Shown piece after piece: positions 1-6,616 of a stretch of DNA of 12,577 bases (positions are counted from its first letter, which is position 1; every line of letters begins with the position of its first letter). The stretch spans positions 1 through 12,577 of the forward strand of contig JAUWIO010000008.1 of assembly GCA_030605305.1 (NCBI GenBank), in the 5' to 3' direction. A model generated the notes under the pieces. The model saw only the letters and a list, made by a program, of their open reading frames with translations. It did no database searches and was not told where the DNA came from. This DNA comes from Actinomycetes bacterium. Lineage in GTDB: Bacteria > Actinomycetota > Aquicultoria > CAJVYJ01 > JAUVQD01. A program made the position numbers and the translations under genes.

Positions 1-193
1 CAGCGCTGTCAATATCAATCTGGTCGCGTTTTCTTTCAACTCGGGGCTCGAGGCGTTGCGCGGACAGGTCTTCGCGATCTTTATCATGGTCGTGTCCGCC
101 TGCGAGCTGGGACTCTGCATGGCTATCGCCATCCTGCTGTACAGAAACCGGGAAACCGTGGCCGTAGACGAACTGGACGTTATGAAATGGTAG
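1..193 (+). CDS. nuoK: NADH-quinone oxidoreductase subunit K (NuoK), C-terminal part
   Basis: This is the last 63 residues of NuoK, a small three-helix subunit in the membrane arm of complex I that helps couple quinone reduction to ion pumping. The gene runs in from the left edge; codons begin at base 2 and the stop is TAG at 191-193. The visible part starts with SAVNINLVAFS, followed by GQVFAIFIMVVSACELGLCMA, which matches the last NuoK helix with its conserved buried Glu (here in SACELGL). It ends in RNRETVAVDELDVMKW, the typical hydrophilic tail of the family. About 35-40 N-terminal residues are missing, judged from the usual length near 100. The stop overlaps the ribosome-binding site of nuoM, so the two genes are translationally coupled. 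Identification is firm from family motifs and from the nuoM/nuoN neighbours. Confidence 0.93.
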   Translation, partial: SAVNINLVAFSFNSGLEALRGQVFAIFIMVVSACELGLCMAIAILLYRNRETVAVDELDVMKW

Positions 194-196
194 GGG
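192..196 (+). promoter_or_regulatory. Ribosome-binding site that decides the nuoM start
   Basis: AGGGG, overlapping the nuoK stop codon, lies 5 nt before the ATG at 202. An in-frame ATG at 187 has no comparable site and would lie inside the nuoK end. The 202 start is therefore preferred. Confidence 0.55.
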
Positions 197-201
197 CATC
201 G

Positions 202-1665
202 ATGACTAAGTGGCTTCCGACAGCGATAACATTCGTACCGCTGTTATTTACGATCTTCATTATCGCGACACCTAAAGATAAGGTGCAGGCGATCCGCTGG
301 CTGGCGGCCATCGGGACCGGACTGGCCTTGATCGGCTCGATCATCATGTTCTTAGCCTTCGACTATTCGAATCCGGGCTTCCAGATGGCCATAGAGGTCC
401 CCTGGATATCAATGATCGGGGCCGACTACTATATGGCCGTCGATGGCATCAGCGTGCCGCTGGTCCTCGTGACCGCTTTGCTGACATTTATCTGCATCAT
501 CGCTTCCTGGAAGATCGATAAGCGGGTCAAAGAATATATGGGCATGATGGTCTTTTGCGAGGTCGGGATGATCGGCGTCTTTATGGCCCTGGATTTCCTC
601 CTCTTCTATGTCTTTTGGGAGATAGTCCTGATCCCGATGTATTTTCTGATAGCCATCTGGGGCGGCCCGCGCAAAGAATACGCCGCTATCAAGTTCTTTC
701 TATTCACGTTCATCGGTTCCGTTTTTATGCTCCTTGGTATCTTGGCCGTCTATTTCTACTCCGGGGAAGGCACCTTCAATATGATGAAGCTGGCGGAGGC
801 GACGGTGCCGCCCTTTGTGCTCAAGCTGGCTTTTCTGGGCATGTTCTTCGGTTTCGCCGTCAAGGTGCCGATCGTACCTTTTCATACCTGGCTTCCCGAT
901 GCCCACGTCGAGGCGCCGCCAGCCGCCAGTGTTTTATTGGCCGGCGTCCTCTTGAAAATGGGCACGTACGCCTTTGTCCGCATCGGGTTACAGGTCATAC
1001 CGGGAGGCATGAAGCCGTTTATCACCATGATCGCGGTCCTGGGCGTCGTTAGTATTATCTATGGAGCATTCTGCGCTATGGTCCAGACAGACCTGAAAAA
1101 ACTCGTGGCCTATTCGAGCATCAGCCACATGGGTTATGTCATGCTCGGTATCGCGTCTTTGACGCAGGCCGGGATCAACGGAGCGGTCTTACAGATGTTC
1201 AGCCACGGCATTATCACCGGGATGTTGTTCCTGGTCGTCGGTATCATCTATGACCGGGCCAAGACCAGGGAGATCTCCAAGCTCAACGGCCTCTTTGTCA
1301 GCGTCAGTACTCTGGCGGGCATCTGGGTCTTTATCTCCCTGGCCTCATTCGGCCTGCCTTCGTTGGCCGGGTTTGTCGGGGAGTTCCTGATACTGGCCGG
1401 GACCTTTCCGGTGTACTCAGTGATGGCTGGGATAGCGGCCGCCGGCATTATCTTGACCGCCGGCTATCTGGTCTGGACCATCCAAAGGATCTGTTTCGGT
1501 AAGCCGAACTTAGATATCAATTGGACAGACGCCACCTTTCGCGAGCTGAGCTACATGGTCCCGCTCTTGATAATCATCGTAGTCGTTGGTATATATCCGG
1601 CGGTGCTGACAAACATGATCACGCAGTCGACATCGGCCTTACTGGCCAAGATCGGAGGGCTCTAA
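202..1665 (+). CDS. nuoM: NADH-quinone oxidoreductase subunit M (NuoM)
   Basis: NuoM is one of the antiporter-type subunits of the complex I membrane arm and carries a proton half-channel pair in about 14 transmembrane helices. From the ATG at 202 the protein is 487 residues, the usual NuoM length. The buried charged residues of the family are present: TM5 Glu140 in FWEIVLIPMYF, TM7 Lys221 in FAVKVPIVPFHTWLPDAH, TM8 Lys252 in GVLLKMGTYAFVR, and TM12 Glu394 in FVGEFL. A glutamate in TM12, where NuoL and NuoN have lysine, together with the HVEAP loop marks this as NuoM rather than NuoL. An alternative ATG at 187 would add five residues. The gene follows nuoK directly; the nuoL normally found between them is absent. 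The stop touches the nuoN start codon. Confidence 0.95.
   Translation: MTKWLPTAITFVPLLFTIFIIATPKDKVQAIRWLAAIGTGLALIGSIIMFLAFDYSNPGFQMAIEVPWISMIGADYYMAVDGISVPLVLVTALLTFICIIASWKIDKRVKEYMGMMVFCEVGMIGVFMALDFLLFYVFWEIVLIPMYFLIAIWGGPRKEYAAIKFFLFTFIGSVFMLLGILAVYFYSGEGTFNMMKLAEATVPPFVLKLAFLGMFFGFAVKVPIVPFHTWLPDAHVEAPPAASVLLAGVLLKMGTYAFVRIGLQVIPGGMKPFITMIAVLGVVSIIYGAFCAMVQTDLKKLVAYSSISHMGYVMLGIASLTQAGINGAVLQMFSHGIITGMLFLVVGIIYDRAKTREISKLNGLFVSVSTLAGIWVFISLASFGLPSLAGFVGEFLILAGTFPVYSVMAGIAAAGIILTAGYLVWTIQRICFGKPNLDINWTDATFRELSYMVPLLIIIVVVGIYPAVLTNMITQSTSALLAKIGGL
1654..1659 (+). promoter_or_regulatory. Ribosome-binding site for the GTG start of nuoN
   Basis: GGAGGG inside the 3' end of nuoM lies 6 nt before the GTG at 1666. 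It supports that non-ATG start, which follows the nuoM TAA with no gap. Confidence 0.6.
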
Positions 1666-3120
1666 GTGTTAGAGCTGCCGCACGTAAACTATGCGTACCT
1701 CGCTCCGGAACTGCTCTTGATATTTCTGGCGCTGATGGTACTTATCGCCGATCTCTTTTGGTGGCGCGGAAATACCCGGATCTTAGGTTGGCTCAGCGTG
1801 GCCAGCCTGGTGGCGGCGGGGGCTGTGGCTGTGCCGCTGTTCGGGCAGACCGGTTCTACCTTGGCCAACGCCTTGGTCGTCGATCCTTTCGCGCTTTTCT
1901 TCAAGATGGTCTTTTTGGGAGCCGGCGTGCTGATCATCATAGTCTCGATGGACTACATCGCCCGCAATAACCTGCCGTCGAGTGGGGAATACTACGTGCT
2001 CTTGCTCTTTGCCACGGTCGGGATGATGTTCATGGCCGCCAGCAGCGACCTCATCATGATCTACGTCGGCTTGGAGCTGACGAGTATCTCGTCATATATC
2101 CTGGCCGGGTATCACAAGACCGATCCGAAATCGAATGAGGCGATACTCAAATATTTTATCCTCGGGCTGATCGCTTCGAGCATCATGCTCTACGGGTTCT
2201 CTTTCATCTATGGTTTCACCGGCCAGACCGAGCTTGGCGCCATCGCCAACGCGTTACGCGGCGAGAGCGCCCAGTTAGCGGTGGTCGCCGGCGTGATGTT
2301 CGCCATTATCGGGTTTGCCTTCAAGGTCGCGTCCGTGCCGTTCCATCAGTGGGTGCCCGATGTCTATGAGGGTGCTCCGACCCCTATCACCGCCTTCTTG
2401 TCGGTGGCCCCGAAAGCGGCGGCCTTTGCCGCCCTGGCCCGTATCTTGTTCCTCGGGTTTCCGGATTTCGCCGCCTACTGGAAGATGATCTTTATCGTCC
2501 TGGCGATCGCTTCGATGTTCGTCGGTAACCTGATGGCCTTGTCGCAGACAAATATCAAACGGATGCTGGCGTATTCATCTATCGCCCACGCGGGTTACAT
2601 CATGGTCGGGTTCGCGGCCGCCAATACGCTCGCCATAGAGGGTATCCTGATATATATCGTCGCCTACGTGCTGATGAATATCGGCGCCTTTGTGGTCGTC
2701 ATGGCCGTTGCGCATCAAAAGGGCGGCGGCGAAGAGCTGACCGACTTTAATGGTCTCTCAAAGCGCTCGCCTTTTCTGGCGCTGTCGATGGTCGTTTTCT
2801 TGGTCGCTCTGACGGGCCTGCCGCCGACCGCCGGTTTCTGGGGAAAGCTCTGGATCTTCTATGCGGCGGTCCAAAAGGATCTCTGGTGGTTGGCGCTGAT
2901 CGGCCTGCTTAACAGCGTCATCTCGCTCTATTACTATGTCAATGTCATCCGGCACATGTATCTCTTCGAGCCGGATTCGGATACACCGTTGCGGGCGCCG
3001 GTCGCCTTCGGCGGCGCCATCTGGGTGACGCTGATCGCCATTTTGGTCGTCGGTGTCTATCCACCGTTCTTAACGGATGTCTCACGAACAGTCGCGCGCG
3101 CCTTCGGGGGGTTAGGCTAG
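1666..3120 (+). CDS. nuoN: NADH-quinone oxidoreductase subunit N (NuoN)
   Basis: NuoN is the antiporter-type subunit of complex I nearest the NuoK/J/A/H quinone end. The protein has 484 residues and about 14 helices, a normal length. Key residues are TM5 Glu137 (YVGLELTSISSYILAGY), TM7 Lys220 (FAFKVASVPFHQWVPDVYEGAPTP, whose VPDVYEGAPTP loop is diagnostic for NuoN), TM8 Lys250 (SVAPKAAAFAALAR) and TM12 Lys394 (FWGKLWIF). The GTG start is supported by GGAGGG six bases upstream and by the abutting nuoM stop. The TAG stop is followed at once by the ATG of the next antiporter-like gene, so translation is probably coupled. Nothing looks damaged. Confidence 0.95.
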   Translation: MLELPHVNYAYLAPELLLIFLALMVLIADLFWWRGNTRILGWLSVASLVAAGAVAVPLFGQTGSTLANALVVDPFALFFKMVFLGAGVLIIIVSMDYIARNNLPSSGEYYVLLLFATVGMMFMAASSDLIMIYVGLELTSISSYILAGYHKTDPKSNEAILKYFILGLIASSIMLYGFSFIYGFTGQTELGAIANALRGESAQLAVVAGVMFAIIGFAFKVASVPFHQWVPDVYEGAPTPITAFLSVAPKAAAFAALARILFLGFPDFAAYWKMIFIVLAIASMFVGNLMALSQTNIKRMLAYSSIAHAGYIMVGFAAANTLAIEGILIYIVAYVLMNIGAFVVVMAVAHQKGGGEELTDFNGLSKRSPFLALSMVVFLVALTGLPPTAGFWGKLWIFYAAVQKDLWWLALIGLLNSVISLYYYVNVIRHMYLFEPDSDTPLRAPVAFGGAIWVTLIAILVVGVYPPFLTDVSRTVARAFGGLG

Positions 3121-4671
3121 ATGGATGGCATCGTCATACTTGTGCCGATCCTGATACCATTGCTCGGGGCGATAATCGTCTGGCTGCTCAAGCGGGTATC
3201 GGAAGAGTTGGGCTCGGTCGTTACGGCCGTCTTTTCCGGGCTGACCATGGCGGCTTCCATCTGGCTCCTGGGCGAGTACTATCGCGGCGCGGAGCTGGCC
3301 TGGTCTCTCGATGTCGGGTTGCCGTTCAGGCTGGCGTTTGGACTCGATGCCCTCGGAATATTTATGGGGCTCGTTACGACCATCGTCTGGTTTCTGGCCT
3401 CTATCTACGGGATCGAATATATCCACGAGCGCCGCACGATGTTCAACGGCTTCTTGCTGCTGTCGCTTTACGGCATGCTCGGTATCACGACGGCCGCGAA
3501 CCTCTATACATTGCTCTTCTTCTTTGAAGTCTTTTCAGTCGCCTCCGCCGTCTTGGTCATCCATGAGATGACGCCAGAGGCGAATAGGGCCGGCTTCCAG
3601 TACTTGATAATCTCCATCGTCGGCAGCGCCGCGATCATCTTTGGGGCTGCGGCCCTCTTTGCCGAGACCGGCTCGATGGATCTACTTGGCCACGGGATCC
3701 CGGGTCTGGCCGCCAGTCCGCTGGCGCCGCTATTATTCTGGCTTTTGATAATCGGCTTCGCCGTCAAGGCCGGCATATTCCCGGTTCATATGTGGCTCCC
3801 GGTCGCCCATCCGATCGCGCCGTCTTCGGCCAGCGCCTTGCTGTCCGGTGTCATGATCAAGGCCGGCGCCTACGGTATTATCCGGGTTATTTATGGAGTC
3901 TTCGGGCCATCGGTCGTCAACACCCCGACGATGGCGACCGTGCTGATGTGGGTGGCCGTATTCACGATGATATTCGGCTCGATCGTCGCTATCTCCCAGA
4001 CTGAGCTCAAACGCCTCTTGGCCTATTCTTCCATCGCTCAGATCGGTTATGTGGTCTTGGGCGCTTCTTTGCTGACAAGAGTCGGATTGAGCGGCGGGCT
4101 TTTGCACATCCTGGCCCACGCGTTGATGAAGGGCACGCTCTTTCTCGCGGCCGGGATCATCATCCACCAGACCGGGCTCAGAAAGCTCGATGACCTGGTG
4201 GGGATAGCCAAACGCCTGCCGTGGACGATGACCGCGTTCACTTTGGCGGCGGTATCGATGATCGGCGTGCCGCCTTTTATCGGGTTCTTCAGCAAGTGGT
4301 ATTTGGCCTTAGGGGCCTTGCAGGCGAAGGAAGAAGGTATCCTGTCGCAATGGGCGGCGTATGGGGTCGTTGGGGCGATCATCTTCAGCGGTCTGTTGAA
4401 TATCATCTACTACGCGCCGATCTTGATCCGCGCCTGGTTCGGCGGTCCGGCACCGGAGCCGGCGCCTGGTCAAGGAGAGGCGCACGGGCACGTGGCCGTG
4501 GCCACCGCCAACGACGGCGGGCATTCGAACCCCGATCTCGGCGAGCGGGCCGAGCCTTCATGGTTGATGCTGGGCCCCGTTATGGTCTTGGGGTTAGGCA
4601 CATTGATCGCCGGTATTTATGTCAGAGTGCCGTACCAGTTGATAACTGATGCAGTGGGGACGCTCTTTTAG
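3121..4671 (+). CDS. MrpD/NuoL-like proton-conducting antiporter subunit (516 aa)
   Basis: An integral membrane protein of the complex I subunit 5 / Mrp antiporter D family, expected to move H+ or Na+ across the cytoplasmic membrane as part of a larger complex. The start follows the nuoN stop without a gap, and a G-run lies upstream. About 14 hydrophobic segments are visible. The conserved charged positions are TM5 Glu136 (LLFFFEVFS), TM7 Lys216 (FAVKAGIFPVHMWLP), TM8 Lys247 (GVMIKAGAYGIIR), TM10 His333/Lys337 (AHALMKGTLF) and TM12 Lys392 (FFSKWYLALG), so it should be able to pump. Residues 441-480 form a hydrophilic Pro-, Gly- and His-containing loop before the last helix. The PVAHPIAPSSASALL loop is closer to MrpD-type proteins than to NuoL. 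It lacks the long NuoL C-terminal arm. Position inside a nuo operon implies assembly with complex I, which is inferred. Confidence 0.85.
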   Translation: MDGIVILVPILIPLLGAIIVWLLKRVSEELGSVVTAVFSGLTMAASIWLLGEYYRGAELAWSLDVGLPFRLAFGLDALGIFMGLVTTIVWFLASIYGIEYIHERRTMFNGFLLLSLYGMLGITTAANLYTLLFFFEVFSVASAVLVIHEMTPEANRAGFQYLIISIVGSAAIIFGAAALFAETGSMDLLGHGIPGLAASPLAPLLFWLLIIGFAVKAGIFPVHMWLPVAHPIAPSSASALLSGVMIKAGAYGIIRVIYGVFGPSVVNTPTMATVLMWVAVFTMIFGSIVAISQTELKRLLAYSSIAQIGYVVLGASLLTRVGLSGGLLHILAHALMKGTLFLAAGIIIHQTGLRKLDDLVGIAKRLPWTMTAFTLAAVSMIGVPPFIGFFSKWYLALGALQAKEEGILSQWAAYGVVGAIIFSGLLNIIYYAPILIRAWFGGPAPEPAPGQGEAHGHVAVATANDGGHSNPDLGERAEPSWLMLGPVMVLGLGTLIAGIYVRVPYQLITDAVGTLF

Positions 4672-4683
4672 CGAAAGAAGATT

Positions 4684-6201
4684 ATGGATGTTAATTCGAT
4701 ACAACCGGTAATACCGATAGCCGCCGCCGCGCTGGCGGGTATCTTGACGCTGTTCAACGGGGGCAAGGCGTTCTATCGCAACCTCTGGGGGACGCTCGCC
4801 AGCGTCATCGCGTTTCTGGCGATTTTAAGCATGCTGCCGGGCGTGCTTGACGGAAAGATATACATCTACCAGATCATCAGTTTCGGCGGTCCGCTCGATC
4901 TGACCCTTAGGGTTGATTCGCTGGGCTACCTATTCAGCCTGGTCTCGTCCTCGATGTGGGTGCTCGTCAATATCTATACGATCGGCTACATGGAGCATGA
5001 AGATAACAAAAAGCGGTTCTTCGCCTTCTTCGCCTTCAGCCTGTTTGCCGCGTTCGGTATCGCCTATGCTGAAAACTTATTCGCGTTCTTCCTCTTCTAT
5101 GAGGCGCTTAGTCTCTGCACCTACCCGCTCGTTATCCACGCCGGGACCAAGGAAGCGCTCAAGGCCGGCAGCAAGTATATGATCTACACGCTTGGCGGCG
5201 GCGGCCTGTTGTTGATAGCTATAATCATCACCTATTTTGTGACCGGCACGCTGACGTTAAGCGAGCCGGGTATCTTTTCCGTCAATGACGGGGCCGGATT
5301 GCTCCAAGTGCTCTTCTTCATGTTTATCGTCGGTACCGGCGTCAAGGCGGGCGTTATGCCGCTCCATCATTGGCTCCCCGCGGCTATGGTAGCGCCGACG
5401 CCGGTCAGTACTTTGCTCCATGCCGTGGCTGTCGTTAAAGCCGGCGCGTTTGGTGTCCTGCGGGTCATCTATAGTGTCTTCGGGGTCGATGTCATGGCCG
5501 AACTCGGTCTGGCTACAGTTCTGGCCATTGTCGGCGCCATTACCGTCATCACCGCCTCGACGATCGCTATCCGTCAAGACAACTTGAAACGTCGGCTGGC
5601 CTATTCGACCATCAGCCAGCTCTCATATATCGTCATGGGCGGCGCTATCGGGGCCAGTGTCGGCATAGGCGCACCGCTGGCGGCAGTCGGAGCCATGGCT
5701 CATATCGCTAATCACGCTTTCACCAAGGGCACACTGTTTATGTGCGCGGGGATCATCGCCGAGGAGACCGGCAAGAAATATATCAGCGAACGCAACGGCA
5801 TAGGGCGGCGATTACCGCTGACTATGACCGCGTTCACTATCGGTGCATTCGGGATGATCGGCCTACCGCCGTTGGCGGGTTTCGTGACCAAGTGGTTGTT
5901 GGGGATAGGCGCCGGCGAGGCCGGTGCGCCGATCTTTATGGGCGTCTTGGTCGGCAGCTCGATCCTGAACTCTATCTATTTCTTGCCCATTAGCTACCGG
6001 GCCTTCTTCATGAAACCGGACAACGAGATAGAGATCAAAGCACTGAAGCGCCCGCGCAACCGACCCGAGACGAGTTATACGATGCTGGTCCCGATCATGA
6101 CGACGACCGTGGTCTGCTTCATACTCGGGATCTTCGCGAGCGTGCCGGGGTTACCGATGTCGGTGGCGGACCTGGCCGCGACATTTCTCTTAGGTAGATA
6201 G
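4684..6201 (+). CDS. MrpD/NuoL-like proton-conducting antiporter subunit (505 aa)
   Basis: A second proton-conducting transporter subunit of the NuoL/MrpD family, 505 residues and about 14 helices. A purine-rich ribosome-binding site (AAAGAAG) lies 3 nt before the ATG, and the gap from the previous gene is 12 nt. Charged positions are TM5 Glu140 (FFLFYEALSL), TM7 Lys221 (GTGVKAGVMPLHHWLPAAM), TM8 Lys252 (VAVVKAGAFGVLR), TM10 His344/Lys348 (NHAFTKGTLF) and TM12 Lys403 (FVTKWLLG). The loop VAPTPVSTLLHA resembles that of NuoL (GPTPVSALIHA) more than the other two extra subunits do, but the protein ends after TM14 and has no NuoL lateral helix. It could be the functional L-type core. Exact partner and ion are not visible from sequence. 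Confidence 0.85.
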   Translation: MDVNSIQPVIPIAAAALAGILTLFNGGKAFYRNLWGTLASVIAFLAILSMLPGVLDGKIYIYQIISFGGPLDLTLRVDSLGYLFSLVSSSMWVLVNIYTIGYMEHEDNKKRFFAFFAFSLFAAFGIAYAENLFAFFLFYEALSLCTYPLVIHAGTKEALKAGSKYMIYTLGGGGLLLIAIIITYFVTGTLTLSEPGIFSVNDGAGLLQVLFFMFIVGTGVKAGVMPLHHWLPAAMVAPTPVSTLLHAVAVVKAGAFGVLRVIYSVFGVDVMAELGLATVLAIVGAITVITASTIAIRQDNLKRRLAYSTISQLSYIVMGGAIGASVGIGAPLAAVGAMAHIANHAFTKGTLFMCAGIIAEETGKKYISERNGIGRRLPLTMTAFTIGAFGMIGLPPLAGFVTKWLLGIGAGEAGAPIFMGVLVGSSILNSIYFLPISYRAFFMKPDNEIEIKALKRPRNRPETSYTMLVPIMTTTVVCFILGIFASVPGLPMSVADLAATFLLGR

Positions 6202-6208
6202 GTATTTG

Positions 6209-6616
6209 ATGATGAGTATCACGACCAGACATAAGAAGCTCGGACGGGTCGCGGCAGTGTTATTGGCCGTGTCGCTGCTGGTGTTCTCGGCAGCGGCCGT
6301 GGCCGCGGCCTCAGAATTACGCCGTATCGATACGGGCGACGTCAATGCTGCGCACGCCGCTGTCAAAGCAGTCGGCGCCCTTGACGAGGAGCTCGACGAC
6401 CACGGCGTAGAAGAGACGGCTGTCGACGAGCACGCAGAGGAAGTCGAAGGCGAGCACGCAGAGGAAGTCGAAGGCGAGCACGCTGAAGAAGGCGGCCATC
6501 ATGCTCCGGCCTGGATGGTCCCCGGCTGGCAGACTATCTTCACCGTCTTGGGTGTCGTCTATTTTGGCCTCGGTGTGACCTTACTACCTTTCATAATGGC
6601 GAAGGAGGACCACTAA
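6209..6616 (+). CDS. Small membrane protein with acidic His-rich repeat, function unknown
   Basis: A 135-residue protein not recognised as a known family. A basic N-terminus (TRHKKLGR) precedes a hydrophobic segment at residues 13-34, either a signal peptide (possible cleavage after AVAAA) or an uncleaved anchor. A hydrophilic stretch follows; residues 58-98 are rich in Glu, Asp and His and contain two copies of EHAEEVEG plus a third EHAEEGGHH. A second membrane helix spans about residues 107-130 and the protein ends in MAKEDH. By the positive-inside rule the acidic region would face outside. Possible starts are TTG 6206, ATG 6209 and ATG 6212; the two ATGs are more likely. It lies 7 nt after one antiporter-like gene and abuts the next, whose consensus AAGGAGG lies within it. 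An accessory subunit of the pump is a reasonable inference. Confidence 0.75.
   Translation: MMSITTRHKKLGRVAAVLLAVSLLVFSAAAVAAASELRRIDTGDVNAAHAAVKAVGALDEELDDHGVEETAVDEHAEEVEGEHAEEVEGEHAEEGGHHAPAWMVPGWQTIFTVLGVVYFGLGVTLLPFIMAKEDH
6428..6496 (+). repeat. 24-bp in-frame tandem repeat (about 2.9 copies)
   Basis: Two identical 24-bp units (6428-6451 and 6452-6475, each beginning GAGCACGCAGAGGAAGTC) are followed by a shorter diverged copy at 6476-6496. The repeat is in frame and encodes EHAEEVEG, EHAEEVEG and EHAEEGG. Nucleotide identity of the first two units suggests a recent duplication or slippage, so copy number may vary between strains. Confidence 0.9.

Noticed and set aside
187..201. Longer nuoM start at ATG 187
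   Set aside because: It lies inside the last codons of nuoK and has no ribosome-binding site, while ATG 202 has AGGGG at a good distance and gives the usual N-terminus.
555..1052. Long alternative-frame ORF within nuoM
   Set aside because: It is rich in Arg, Gly and Pro with no membrane pattern, the typical product of a shifted frame in a G+C-rich gene; nuoM is fully supported in the main frame.
6428..6496. Short repeat array as a CRISPR
   Set aside because: The units are directly adjacent with no spacers and stay in a coding frame.
6317..6502. Minus-strand ORF with repeated FDFLCVLA opposite the small membrane protein
   Set aside because: Its repeat is only the antisense reading of the 24-bp tandem repeat, and the + strand protein fits the operon.
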